Shown here in pieces: positions 23,498-35,042 of a stretch of 64,000 nucleotides of DNA (position 1 is the stretch's first letter; every line of letters begins with the position of its first letter). The notes below the pieces were generated by a model. The model was not told the DNA's origin and searched no databases. It worked only from the letters and a program-made list of their open reading frames with translations. The position numbers and the translations under genes were made by a program. This stretch comes from Linum tenue (lineage: Eukaryota > Streptophyta > Magnoliopsida > Malpighiales > Linaceae): assembly GCA_946122785.1 (NCBI GenBank), contig CAMGYJ010000008.1, forward strand, positions 58,882,877-58,946,876, in the 5' to 3' direction.

Positions 23498-24921
23498 ATG
23501 GCATTCCAACCGTTCACGCTTGGCTTACGGTGGAATGGTTACACGGAAGAGACCGGAAAGGGGGTCACCTACGTCGATGGCAATTTTCAGAAGATAAAGG
23601 TCGCTACCAGGCCGCTGCTTGAAGACCTCCATCAAATGTGCACTAACGTTACTTGCATGGATGGCACGAGAAGAGTTGATCGTATGGTGTACCTTGAGGT
23701 CCAACAAACTTTCCAAAGCCGAGATGTTCGTTTACACCGAGCCGGTCTTAGGCGTTGGAGGTCATTCTGGACACGGTCAAACATCTGGTATCCATGGTGG
23801 AGGTGAATTATATGGCGATCATCCCTACCAAAGTTACCATGATCCTCATTCCTATTTTCAGTACCAAGAGCAAGGTGAAGGTCATCATCAATCTTTCCCG
23901 TCATATGAAGAAGAAGTTCAACCGGACCTCCCCAACCAACCTCAATACAACTTCCAAACAGGCAGCGGTAGTTTTCACAACTACCATTATGGAGCTGATG
24001 AAGGTGCCTTTCATGAGCTGGATCAGATGGAGGATGCCCTGCCAGCACCAGTCAGTGACCCCTCCGATGAAGAAGGAGAGAACAACGTCAGTGCAGACAG
24101 CTCCGACCCTCTTGAAGGTGCTGATGATTCAGGACCAGAGTCAGACTCAGCTAATGATGATAAGGTGGCTCGTGATCGTGTACCAGTCCCCTACTACAAT
24201 CACATTCCAGATGACAATTGGATGGTCGACAGCGACATGGAGCCGCCAGAGGTCCCAATATGGGGTCCACTCACTGGGTTTATGAAGGGCCAACAATTTG
24301 GCTCGAAGAAGGAGGTGCTGCACGCCATTGAGACTGAAGCAATGACTCGGCATTTTGAATGGCACACAACTCATTCCAACACTAAAAGGCTCATAGTCAG
24401 ATGCCGTAATCATCATGAGGGGTGCAATGTTAGGATTCGGGCCATCAACAGCAAGAGACACGGCCACTGGGTCATATCCCGTGCGGTGAACACACACACA
24501 CACATGTGTGTCATCCATAACTTCCCAAGGCCATCGACAGTTGAAATCCAGTGTGGTTGCTGCGGCTATCAAGCATCTAATTGAGCAAGAACCGGACCTT
24601 AAGGTGAAAGTCATAATCGCTGACATTGCAAGTCGTTATGGTTATACGATTAACTATAAGAAGGCGTGGCATGAAAAGCAGAAAGCTCTAGCCGCCGTCT
24701 TTGGTGATTGGGAAGAATCGTATGCATTCCTTCCCAGGTTAATTTTGGCATTGGAGGCGTCTAACCCTGGCACGGTTTTCTCCCCTCGATACCAAGATGA
24801 AGAGATACAACCTCCAGAGCCAGGTAACAAGCGCCATTTCAGACGACTTTTTTGGGCATTCAAGCCATCTATTGATGGTTTTGGCTTCTGTGTCCCTGTG
24901 ATCCAAGTGGATGGTACATGA
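23498..24921 (+). pseudogene. MULE (Mutator-like) transposase N-terminal region, frameshifted and truncated
   Basis: The first part (MAFQPFTLGLRWNGYTEET, then MYLEVQQTFQ region) reads to about 23715. The frame then shifts to FVYTEPVLGVGGHSGHGQTS, a His/Tyr/Gln-rich linker, an acidic stretch (SDSANDDKVARD), and the MuDR-type DNA-binding domain (KGQQFGSKKEVLHAIETEA, then RCRNHHEGCNVRIRAI with zinc-ligand-like Cys). A second shift near 24510-24530 leads to the transposase region (YGYTINYKKAWHEKQKALAA, FGDWEESYAFLPRLI, NPGTVF, then PVIQVDGT). The reading ends at a TGA right after VDGT, before the DDE core is complete. The family is recognised from these motifs; the product would be inactive. It is close to the hairpin array and probably belongs to the same element. 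Confidence 0.85.
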
Positions 24922-25140
24922 TTATGAATACAAATTGTTCAAAATTAAATATAAACAACATGATTAATTGAAAGCTCCTTCCTCATTGTCAACTAAACTT
25001 CTTCACTCTCCACTCCATAATATCAACTTCATTGTACACAATTAGAAAGAATAAATTAGACATGTCTCCACAAACATAAAGAAGATTAGTTGTTTAAGAA
25101 ATATATATTGCAAATAACCTGAAAAATTAATTATATGGGT

Positions 25141-25317
25141 GTAGGCGGGTATCCATGGGGCGGGTTTACCTAAACTCAAACCCAACCCAACCCGGTGAAT
25201 AGCGTAGCGGGTTTAAACCCAAACTCGGCCCAAAACCCGTCAACACGGGTTTTACCCGCGTTGACCGGGTTGGGTCGGGTGGGTACCCGTGGGTTCGGGT
25301 TTTGTTGTCATCCCTAA
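25141..25317. mobile_element. Left-truncated hAT-like MITE remnant
   Basis: The right end reads ttgtcatccctaa, the complement of a TAGGGATGACAA hAT terminus. The body is dense in gggttt/aaaccc and cgggt motifs like the other hAT elements here. No matching left end was found. Confidence 0.5.
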
Positions 25318-28300
25318 TATCAGGGGTTGGAGCAAAAATATGTCGTCGATTTTTAAAACCTACTAGTTTTGTGCCCACCCGATGGGCGGCGAGTTTCATT
25401 TGTTTGTACTTTTATTTCTATTATGTGTTATTTTTTTCCAATGGTATCAGATTCCTAATTTTCATATTTATTTATTATTGTTACCTATTATCACTGACTT
25501 ATCTGATATGAGGGCCGCTACATTTACTCTATGTTTTAATGATGATTAACAATAAAGTCAAACAACGCTGTAACTTCATCACCTCTTGGAAAATATTACT
25601 CATGACCATCAGATCTTTGATTGACTAAAAATTGTCAACTTCATAAGTTGTACATGGTTTAAGCTCGTGTACGCCACCTTACGGTACTCCTATAGAGTTG
25701 GTATTTAGACCATGTATTAACGGAGTTTGGCACATGATGCTATACCATATTCTCTAATAGGTGAAACACAGTCTCTAATTCTCTATTTCAAATCGTACGA
25801 TTCATTTAATGAAAAATAATAACCACCGATTCTTATTTGTCAAAATGTATTAACATACAACTAATAGGTATGAATGAAGGTGCATATTACACCTTGAGTG
25901 TACGCTAGCCTTTTCCACCATTATATCAAAGTACAATCAAACTATTCTCTATGCTTCTTACCTTCAACATTGTACGAATGATATCAAAGCAAATGTTAGT
26001 TATTGAGACACTTTGTCTTCATTTCACATTATCATCCAATATTAAATATGTGACTGACTGTAACTGGAATTGTGTGATAACTTAATACAAGCATAAAGGC
26101 GCTCTGTTTTGCTGTCAGTATAGTAACTGAATTTACAGGACATCGTCATGATATGATCTTGCATTGGTTTTATAGGACACCGGTCCGGGTACATCCCACC
26201 CTGGTATGCATGACATCGGATAGAGTATGACCCGCAATGGATTTATAGGACACCAGTCTAGGTACGATATGTGGTGGTATGCATGTCATCTACTATACTA
26301 CCCGAGGAATGTATGACTTAGCAAATTAAGATGTAAAATGCAATGAACCTAACCATGCATGTGATTGAATCCTTGTATAAATATTACTTATGATGTGGTT
26401 AAGTGATGCCTTTTTATGATGTGATATATGAAATGTGCATGTCAATGATGATGGTTTTCTATGGTGTTTTGTACAATGATTTAAGATTGGGATGATATGA
26501 TGTTTTGCTATGTTGGGACAGGGGGTTACATGATAATGCCAGTATGATGTGATATTTGATGCATACATGTTTAAACATTGAGTTAACAAGAGACTGGGTG
26601 ATGGTCCTTATGTTGTGATTTATGAATTCTTTGAGCTTGAGATGATGAATGTGATATGGCATGTGGTGATGAATGGATGTTTATTTGACTGAATAAGATA
26701 TAGCATATCGGATATATCTTGACAGTTAAGTTAAGCCAGTAAGGCCTGAGAGGTGGGTGACGGAAAACTGAATACTCCATGTGCTGCCATGGTCAATGAG
26801 AGGGACAATAAGTCATTTTGAACTATACTCTTAAAGGTAACGGAGAAGATATATATCATTATCTTAAGAGTAAGGTTGTCGGGCGAGTATAACTGGTTAC
26901 TAAAAAAATATAGTAATATATGTATTAGGGTGTCATATTAAGTAAGGATTAAAATAGTATTTACATATCAATCATCATATGTCCAATAGCTTAAGATTTG
27001 TTTACAAATCTTGCCTAACTTAGGTGTTATTCATCTGAATATGACTCAAAGTTGCACATCTGCACTCATATATGAAAAAGAAAGGAATTTATGTCAAACA
27101 ATAAAAAGAGAAAAGAAAGGAAATAGTTACATTAGGAAAAAAGTAAAGACAATGTATTTTATAATTGTGCATGGAAGAATATTTAATAACATACGGAAAA
27201 TGAAAAGAGAAAGAAGTCTAAATAACATAAAAGAAAAGATAATGATATCATTTTACTATGCGAGAAATGCCAAATTCAATACTAAAAATGACAAATGCAT
27301 TATGTATATGTACATGACTTTTTTTTATAACTTCTTTCACTAATTGGTCACAAACATATTTAAACCATATAACCATAATTCGGTTTTGAAAGATATAAAA
27401 AAAATTGGTGACCATTGGTGTCTAGTGATATTCTTAAGCACATAAAATTTTGTGTATATATCACTGTAGCATATGACTGAACTATGTTGATATATTTCAT
27501 ATATTTATAGTAAGTATTTTCTAAATAATTGCAACATATCTACATTGGTTCACATAGTTATAGTAGTTTGTACAAACAAAATGTTAAATTCTTTGTGTTC
27601 TAGAATGCGGAAGAAGATTATTCTTTACTTTTCATTTTTCAATTTCAAAAGATAATCATATATCAAATTATGTAAAAGTTTATAAGTGTGTACCAACTAA
27701 ATTTATGCTTTTCGTATTTTTTTAATAAATTATAAACAATCATAAAACATATTATAAACAAAAAATAATTTAATTGTAGATGTTAATGATTTTCTTATCA
27801 ATGCTAAAAAATAGAATATAAAATTTTAACCGTGATAGCTATTCTATTGGCTAAAAAATAGTTGTGATTAATTGCATGAAAGATATTTTATTCTATTGGT
27901 TAAAAAATTGAAATGATTACAGTTTGAGCTTGTAGGTTGCATGATTAATCTTAGTTGTGGTGATTGATATACATGTTTTGTTGTGGTTTATAGCATCAAA
28001 TATACTTTATCCTGGTGGTTGAACATTTGAAATGATGATAGTTTGACCTTGTAGGTCACAGGTTCAAATCTTGGTCATGAAGATTGATGTACATGTTTAT
28101 TTAGTTTGATTTTAATGTAACTAATAACTTAAAATGTTAAAAAAGACAAAATGACATGAAAAATTGTGGAGATTTCGTTGTCCTACGTGGCAAAAACTTG
28201 CTCCACAACGGCCATAATATAAGTTAAGATTACAATTTTTAAGTCCTTAACCCTCAAGGTTGTTAAACCCCTATCGGACCCGATCCGACCTAAATTGAGC

Positions 28301-28421
28301 TTCAAAACGATCTGCAAAAAGCCTCCCAGTCTGACCTCTAAAGATGGAGAAGAAGAGAGAGAAAAGAGAGGAGGGAGAGAGAAGGAAGGAAGATAGCAGG
28401 TGAATCATGGAGGTTAGGTAT
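25318..28421. other. AT-rich intergenic DNA with short repeats
   Basis: No gene was recognised. Two degenerate direct copies of about 73 bp start near 26171 and 26244 (shared core tataggacacc and ggtatgcatg). A second pair of related blocks lies at about 27890-27980 and 28010-28100 (attgaaatgat..agtttga.cttgtaggt); the second includes ggttcaaatc, which resembles a pol III B box, so a decayed SINE is possible. A block at about 28137-28215 recurs at 34070-34165. Confidence 0.5.
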
Positions 28422-28430
28422 GTTTTATTT
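28422..28430. repeat. 9-bp target duplication gttttattt (left)
   Basis: Identical to 29846-29854 at the right end of the Pack-MULE. Nine bases is the size typical of Mutator elements. Confidence 0.85.
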
Positions 28431-29845
28431 TGGGTTAATGCCACATTTGGTCATTGGGATTACAAAATCGTGTCATGTTTAGTCACTAGAAAAAAATAAT
28501 ATCAAATTTGGTCACTATAATTACTAAAACAGGTCATGTTTAGTCACTCTCCGTTAGTCTCCGTCTAACTCCGTTAGTGGAGTCAGTTATGTGCTTATGT
28601 GGCTAATGGGAGCGCCTAGTCAACGCCATTTTGGGTCGAAAATGGTCAAACCCGACCCGACCCCCACGTCACTAAACCTACCAAATCATATGCCCAACCC
28701 AACCCATTAACCCTACCCGAGCCATAACCAAAACCGAGCCTGTCACCACCACTAACATGCCTACCCGCCGTCCCACCACCACCGCAACCACCATCGTCCA
28801 ATGACCACATCGGCGGGTGAAACCACCCTCCCCTGAAATCGCTCAGACTCGGCAGCTCAATAATCTCGCTCAACCCCTCCTCCTCCTCTTCCTCCGTCGA
28901 CGACCTAAACTCACTTCTCCATTTCCCTGACTCAAGCCCTTACCTCGACTCTCTCCTCTCCGCCATCAGAATCATTGTCACTTTCCATCCTCTAGCTTCC
29001 TGTCTCTTCTCCTTCAAGCTCTTCTTCTCCTCCCTATCTCCCCTCCTCTCTTCGTCCAAGCCCCCTATCCCATCTCCGTCTTCTCTCTCATTCGACCGTC
29101 CTGCTTCCACCTACGACTCGCTCTCCCAGACCCTCAGCTCGTCTGTTATTTCCACAATTGACTGGAATGGATGCAGTTACACGAGGGCTTCACATCTTGA
29201 GCTCGATTGACGGTACATCATTGGATTGTGGGTTCTCTCCTGTTAGGTCGAATTTGGTTGTTCTGTTTTCCCCAAATGTAAAGTCTCTGAATGGACTGTC
29301 GGAGTTTTGGGGTGTGGATGCGAATGATGAGTGCTTGAGAAATGGGAAGGAGTTCACTTGAAGTTATCGTGGATTGTTTGGGGGTGTGAATGATGCGTTT
29401 GTGAGCAGAGATATTCATTTCAGCTAGGTTGATGTGAAGAGTTCGCTGGGTAGTTGGGAAGTTAGTGGTGGTTGTGATGAATTTTTGGTTAGATATGGAG
29501 TTTTTTAGAGTGGGATTAGAGATTTGGGATGGGGTTTTTGTTCCAGTGATAATGTTGTGGTGGGTTCTGCAGTGGTTCTAGGTCGGGTTGGGTTAATGGG
29601 TTGGGTATATGATGTGGCGGGTCAGGTTTGACCATTTATGGCCCAAAATGGGGCTGATTAGGCGCTCCCGTTAGCCACGTTAGCACATAACGGACTCCAT
29701 TAACGGAGTTGGACGGAGACTAACAGGGAATGACTAAACATGACATGTTTTAGGTTTTCGAGTGACAAAATTTGATATTAATTTTTTCTAGTAACTAAAT
29801 ATGATACGATTTAGTAATCTTAGTGACCAAATGTGGCATTAACCC
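28431..29845. mobile_element. Pack-MULE 1 with long terminal inverted repeats and captured coding sequence
   Basis: The ends read gggttaatgccacatttgg and its complement, and form inverted repeats of roughly 270-300 bp (about 28432-28735 and 29575-29845). They are flanked by a 9-bp duplication, with one extra t at the left edge. Repeated phrases such as catgtttagtcact and actccgtta lie in the arms. The middle (about 28820-29400) is unrelated to a transposase and looks captured. Long inverted repeats, the 9-bp duplication and non-transposase cargo define a Pack-MULE. Confidence 0.88.
28821..29361 (+). pseudogene. Captured host-gene fragment inside Pack-MULE 1
   Basis: An open frame without ATG runs from 28821 to a TGA at 29208. 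It includes DDLNSLLHFPDSSPYLDSL, LSAIRIIVTFHPLASCLF and FKLFFSSLSPLLSSSKP. An overlapping frame continues to 29361 with RSNLVVLFSPNVKSLNGLSE. The protein-like pattern and the frameshift between the halves suggest a decayed exon of a host gene. The two segments faintly recall the N-terminal region of a plant Treslin/TICRR-like replication protein, but this is memory only and the source gene is not established. Confidence 0.5.
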
Positions 29846-29854
29846 GTTTTATTT
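29846..29854. repeat. 9-bp target duplication gttttattt (right)
   Basis: Matches 28422-28430. Confidence 0.85.
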
Positions 29855-29999
29855 ATTATGAAATACATTTTTAATCTGAATCGGCTCATGTAAAATAAAT
29901 TTGATTTAGTCATTAATTATTAATTACTACCTTATTTGTATATATATTTAGAAAATATATAAATCGACTCATATGAGTCGAATCTTATCTGACTGATAA

Positions 30000-31022
30000 A
30001 CCTCAAACCCCTTACTTGACCGGTTGAATCTTTACCCAGAAAAAGCCTGCTTATGTTGCAAATCTATCCGTCTCGGTCTCGCCATCTCCTCCGTTCTCCT
30101 CTTCTCATCCTTTCTCCTAGTTGTTTCGAAGAAAGAAGAATCTCCACCGGTTCCTTTCCCTCCGCCGGTACCAAGTGCTTGCGAAGATAATCTTTTCTTT
30201 CTGTTCTGAAAGAGCCTCTTTCTGCTTCCTTCGGTTAGATCGCACGGTGCAGACCCTCAATCCTTTACTTTTCATAGAAAATATCCCAACTTATTTTTAT
30301 CTCCTATGTCGAAATCTGCTTGCTTTGCAGTATTGTACCAAAATATCTCCATCTGGTTGTGTTGCACTTAACAAGTACAGCAATTTTATGTTTTCTAAAG
30401 GTCCGACGTTGTCTCTCTTAACCGGTGCTTTGGCTCTGTATCTCCGTGGTATGGTTTCGTCTGACTAATAGCTGGATCCGGCGCAAACCAAGGTATAACC
30501 CTCGTTTTGTCTGTGGAAAATAGATCTACAATTCTGGTTTAGATCAAGTTATCTACTCAATCTTCGTTTTTTATTGAAAAGATATGAACTTTGTATTTGC
30601 TCTTTGTTAGATTTATCGTATAGACAGATTTACAAGCCAAATTTATGTAGCAAGTACCTCCAGGGGCGAAGCTTTGAAGCCTAATTTTTGAGTCGCTATT
30701 ATATGATTGTATATTGCTAACATATAGTTGACGTTCAATGCACAAGTTGCTATATAGCTCTCATTGAGAGCTGCTCTGTCCTCGATTCAATACCCATTTT
30801 CTTTCATTAATTGGTTCTATCTCTCCTTATCTTTCATTGATTCTGCTGCTGCATGTGTATCTGACGTCTTCTCTTCTTTCCAGAACCCGATTCTGGTGGT
30901 TTGGTGGAGGAACCGGTACCTTTCTCAGATCTGTTAAAGAACAAGTGGGTCTCTAAGGCAAACAAAGCAAATCTCAGCGCAGAGAGGGCTGTCTTGTTTG
31001 ATCGAGATCTGATTTTGGGCAA
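30000..31022 (+). promoter_or_regulatory. Probable 5' leader of the small three-exon gene, with a leader intron
   Basis: Pyrimidine-rich sequence from about 30000 contains a possible untranslated exon ending at a gtataa donor near 30492. A good acceptor (ttctttccag) ends at about 30883, followed by leader sequence to the ATG at 31023. There is no coding potential that needs explaining. The exon limits are inferred. Confidence 0.45.
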
Positions 31023-31923
31023 ATGAAAGAAGACTACGAGGTAACCAATCCTTATACTCTGGTATTGACTTTCTAGTTTCTACCGGTCCTTGTTGTCGTC
31101 TAATGAAACCAGTGGCGGCTAATTCTTTTGCAACTTAATAAGAGGTTTCTCGATGTTAATTGATCGAGAATTAGATGAACCTTTGGCCTGGAACCCTAGA
31201 AATTCTAAGTTATGGTCTCTAAATCTTAGGAAATTTTGGAGTACATATCTCTCCATATTCAGATCATATTGCAGATTTTCTTCCTTGTGGAATGAATCAC
31301 TCTCAGCTAGGTGTTCTTGGTTGATTGTGCAAAGTACTTTGTGGTTGGTTTACTGTTAGATAGGAGAAAAGTATGATGATGGTTTATGTATAATGACTAA
31401 ATTGGCAGATTGAAGAGAAAAAGGAAGCTGCTGCTGATTTATTGTTCAACTACTCCAAGTTTGTGATGGCATGTATCGGGAACCAAGTTCGCCCCTGCGA
31501 CATGAGATTGCATCTCATGAAGGTAGTGATCTACCACACTCCCCTTTACGAACTTCTTGCTTCTAAACATCTGTTGCTTAATTGGTTGTAATAGAATACA
31601 AGAGTGTCTTAGCTTCCGGATGAGTTACAGACTAGGATTCTGAATATGTTTTCACAGTCCTATCATCATCGACTACATCTGTCTTTTTGCTTTTGTATTC
31701 AAATTGTAGTAAATGACTTGTGGTAGCATTGCTTGTGGCCTGCCGTTAATGGAGCTTTCCATTTGCTATGCGGGTTGTGTATGTTTGTCAGGAGATATCA
31801 GGAATGCCAACTTCTCTGAAGAAAGAGCCTTCTCAGATGGCAAACTCACCTGATGCGATGGGTGAATCCTCCAGCTCGGGTACTGCGAGGCTTGATAAAG
31901 TCGACAGCTTTCATGCACATTAG
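31023..31923 (+). CDS. Small conserved plant protein of 87 residues, three coding exons
   Basis: Coding exons are 31023-31040 (MKEDYE), 31409-31522 (IEEKKEAAADLLFNYSKFVM, then ACIGNQVRPCDMRLHLMK) and 31792-31923 (EISGMPTSLKKEPSQMA, ending DKVDSFHAH and TAG). All junctions are GT/AG and phase 0, and the joined frame is exactly 88 codons including the stop. The middle exon is the most conserved-looking part, with two Cys and a short amphipathic segment; the tail is Ser-rich. There is no signal peptide, membrane span or named domain. I recall a widespread family of small plant proteins with the motif FVMACIGNQVRPCDMR and no assigned function, and I do not give it a name. It lies between two Pack-MULEs but outside both, so it is taken as a resident gene. 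Confidence 0.85.
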
Positions 31924-32221
31924 CTTCAGAGCATATTGTAAATTCATTGGTTCAGTTTCCTCCCTTCACAGTTTCTACTCTTTGTTATGTATGTGATTCC
32001 GTGTAACTAGGTAGATTAGCCAAACCATTTGCCTAATAGCAGATCGCGGCTTCCTTTACATGTGTGTGGTTATCCCTATTAATCTCGGATATCTCTATGC
32101 GCTGAGAAAGAGATCCACTTGTTTGCCTTAGAGACCCTCTCTGCGTTGAGATTCTGACATTTAATAGGAGAGGAAAAAGCAGCAGGAGGAGGAGCAAACT
32201 GAATAGGAGCAGTCAACTGAC

Positions 32222-32326
32222 ATGGAGGAAGGCGAGGAGCAGGGTGATGGAGTAGAGGGGGAGCCAGTCGACTTTAACCCTTTTCGAGACTCTGCCAGTT
32301 ATGTTAACGTTATGGGAAAAAACTAA
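32222..32326 (+). other. Short acidic ORF of 34 residues
   Basis: ATG to TAA encodes MEEGEEQGDGVEGEPVDFNP and a short tail, ending two bases before the second Pack-MULE. It may be 3' UTR of the upstream gene or a fragment of a lost ORF. There is no domain, and it may be chance. Confidence 0.2.
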
Positions 32327-32328
32327 AA
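32319..32328. repeat. 10-bp target duplication aaaactaaaa (left)
   Basis: Identical to 34060-34069. Confidence 0.85.
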
Positions 32329-32756
32329 GGGTTAATTGCAAGGTTGGTCACTGATATTACTACCAAAAACGTTCATGTTTAGTCACTAAAAATATTTAAT
32401 TCTATTCGTGGTCACTAAAATTAGTAAAACATTTCAAGTTCGATTACTCTCCGTCTAATTTCGTTAACTTTAGCTGATGTGACAGTCAACTCTGAAAGTT
32501 GACCGTTAAATGTATGACGTGTCACTTAAAAAATAATTAAAAAATTTAAATTTTATATTTTAAATATTCCACCTAATTATTATCATTACTAAAAAATAAT
32601 AATAAAAACCTAATTCTTCTACTACCTCCGCCGAACCCGCTTTCTCCTCCCCGACTCCACCCGCCGCCATCACGGCTGAAGACCCTCTCGTGTCGTGGTC
32701 TCTGCTGAAGAACCTGATCTGGATGTTCGCGGTCAGGTAGTTACCCGTCTACATGA

Positions 32757-32999
32757 AGATCAGCGTCTTCGTCCTCGTCTTACTCAAACAAGTCTCCGTT
32801 CCTGAGAAAAAGCTCTTCCCTCAAGTACGCCGCCGGCGATGGCGAAGGGGCAGGCGAGGGTTACTCTAAAAAGGGGGGTTCGTCGTCAATCGGGCGGAAA
32901 TGCACCAACTTGGTGAAAGAACAGAAGGCCAGATTCTACATCATGCGCCGCTACATCGCTATGCTCGTCTGTTGGCACAAGCACGCCGCCGATCCCTGA
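32757..32999 (+). pseudogene. Captured DVL/ROTUNDIFOLIA-LIKE small peptide gene
   Basis: An open frame of 80 codons ends at the TGA at 32997-32999. The C-terminus reads GRKCTNLVKEQKARFYIMRR followed by YIAMLVCWHKHAADP, which matches the DVL/RTFL domain: basic region, FYIMRR, then a hydrophobic stretch with CWH. This family of plant peptides limits cell proliferation in leaves and other organs and acts at the plasma membrane. The N-terminal part is Ser-rich (SASSSSSYSNKSPFLRKSSS). No in-frame ATG precedes the domain; the nearest upstream ATG (32753) is out of frame, so a start or frame was lost, or the true start lies in another exon. It lies wholly inside Pack-MULE 2. Confidence 0.75.
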
Positions 33000-33700
33000 C
33001 CCACATCATCATCCAACCCAACTCTCTCTCTCTCTCCTCGTCCTCTGGCCAGGGCAAGCTCATGAATCGCCAATTGATGCATCAATTAATCTCGTTACCG
33101 GATTAATTGATTGCGCACGGCAGGCGGTCAATCTTGATTTATTCTTGTTCTTTTCACTTGTGGAATTTTGTTTGTGAGAGAATTGAAGGACGAGACAAAG
33201 GCAACATCTAACAGATGATCAATTGCTCTGCTGTTACAGAGTTGAGCATAAGTTTTCTCCTTTACTTTTCCTTCTTCTTCTTCTACATTCTTTTTCTACT
33301 TCTATCAGGTTTGTCATGAGCTTGATTGGGTTGAGCTTGTAGAATCATATATGACGAGGTGTAATTAGTTAGAAACGATTTGATGAATCAATGATGATGA
33401 TATATAAAATGCCCAGAGCATAGCTGAGCTCTAGCTAGATACAAAACCCAGTGCCATTACTATGATTCCATCCATCTACTTATAGTACTGTTTGTTCCTT
33501 ACGGTCAAGTTGAGCTCTTTCTGGGTTTTCTTACTCAATTTTGCAGCTTGAGACGACTCTGGAAATCAATGATCGGTTTAGGGAAAAGGGATGTCTGCCA
33601 TTTGAAGATTAATGAGTTGTAAATGGTAACAGAGATCTCAATATATGCCCCTCAATCACTGTTAGTACCAACTCTCAAAGAACCCGATCTGGATGTCGGA
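33000..33700 (+). other. Probable captured 3' UTR and flank of the RTFL gene
   Basis: Inside Pack-MULE 2, a (tc)n-rich tract near 33023-33036 is followed by AT-rich non-coding sequence. No ORF of interest was seen. Long co-captured flank suggests that a whole gene, rather than one exon, was taken up. Confidence 0.4.
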
Positions 33701-34059
33701 CCTTCAGCGGTGATGGCGGCAGGTGCGGCGGGTGAAGTCGGGGAGGAGAAAGCGGGTTCCGCCGAGGTAGTAGAAGAATTAGGTTTTAATTTTTATTTTT
33801 TTAGGGAAGATAATAATTAGGTGGAATATTTAAAATATAAAATTTTAATTTTTTTAATTTTTTAAGTGCCACGTCACACATTTAACGGTCAACTTTGAGA
33901 GTTGACTGTCACATCAGCCAAAGTTAACGGAGTTGGACGGAGAGTGACCGAATTTGAAATGTTTTACTAATTTTATTGTCAACGAATGGAATTAAATATT
34001 TTGAGTGACTAAACATGAACGCTTTTAATAATCTCAGTGACCAAACTTATAATTAACCC

Positions 34060-34069
34060 AAAACTAAAA
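34060..34069. repeat. 10-bp target duplication aaaactaaaa (right)
   Basis: Matches 32319-32328. Confidence 0.85.
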
Positions 34070-34629
34070 TGATAAAAGTACTATGAAAAATTGTGGAGTT
34101 TGTTGAATTCTACGTGGCAAAAGATTGCTCTAAAACAGCTAAAATATAAGTTATATAAATAGATAGATGAATATAGATACAAACTCATCAACTTCTATCT
34201 ATTTACCAATTTGGATTTCGAACTCAACCAAATTAGGTTGGATAGTAAAACACCATGAATATAGAATTATGGACAAAATTGTCATCCTAATTTTTTCGGG
34301 TCTGACATCTAGTCCAATTCTTGAAATAGAAAATACCGAGTTCTTAGATATTGTTTGGATGAAGAATTCTAACGGATCAATTTGACCAAATTGTTTTTTT
34401 TAGACAATATGGCCAAATTAATCGGTTTGGGAGCACAAATTTTAGATGAAGCAATTTTGTCTAGTGAATTTCAAATTTGCAGGCAGATATAACTGTTTAG
34501 GGTGGAGGCAGACAATTCGAATTGACTCATTTTAAATGACTCATTTTGTAAAATGAGATAATTGACCAAATTATTTATTTTTCAATTGATCCATCCAAAC
34601 AACCTCTTAATTGTTTTTTGTTTTTTTTT

Positions 34630-34988
34630 GGATAATATCTATTTTTTATCCAAACCTTTTTTAGATTCTTTTATATTATCCAAACTTATTAAAATGCTAT
34701 TAATTGGCCAAATCTTTCGTAATGCATCAAAATATTAGTCATTTTTACGTTATCGTTAATAATTTTGTAACTCTTTTCTTAGTTAAAATATTATTTTTTT
34801 CAACTAAAATACTAAATTTTTGGAATGTTAACATTCATGTGTATCTTCCAAGTCAATATCATGTTGCCTAGTCAATATTACTAACAAAATTGTTAACGGA
34901 AAGTTAACAGTTGACAAATTTTTAGTATTTCAATAGTTTTGACTAATAAAAAAGAATTCGAAATTTTTTTAGCTAATAAATAGTTATT
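34630..34988. mobile_element. Degenerate Mutator-type MITE (family A, old copy)
   Basis: The left end ggataatatctattttttatccaaacc matches the copies at 41111 and 51083. The body (aatgctattaattggccaaatctttcg) is also shared. The right end is strongly decayed, so the limit is approximate. Confidence 0.6.
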
Positions 34989-35042
34989 ATTTTTTTAATC
35001 AGAGTGACACTCGATTTCACACACATGCCAACGTAAAGCTTT

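Larger units (their letters stand above)
32329..34059. mobile_element. Pack-MULE 2, 1731 bp, carrying a DVL/RTFL peptide gene
   Basis: Ends gggttaattgca and the complement gttaattataaccc-like right end form long inverted repeats of about 350 bp (about 32329-32685 and 33704-34059), including the mirrored ataatt/cctaattcttctactacc and gaacccgctttctcctcccc segments. A perfect 10-bp duplication flanks it. There is no transposase. The centre carries a small-peptide gene and its apparent 3' UTR. The arms share ggtcact and catgtttagtcac phrases with Pack-MULE 1, so the two are related. Confidence 0.9.

Noticed and set aside
28010..28100. tRNA gene suggested by ggttcaaatc
   Set aside because: Only a B-box-like word is present; no cloverleaf could be built by eye, so at most a decayed SINE.
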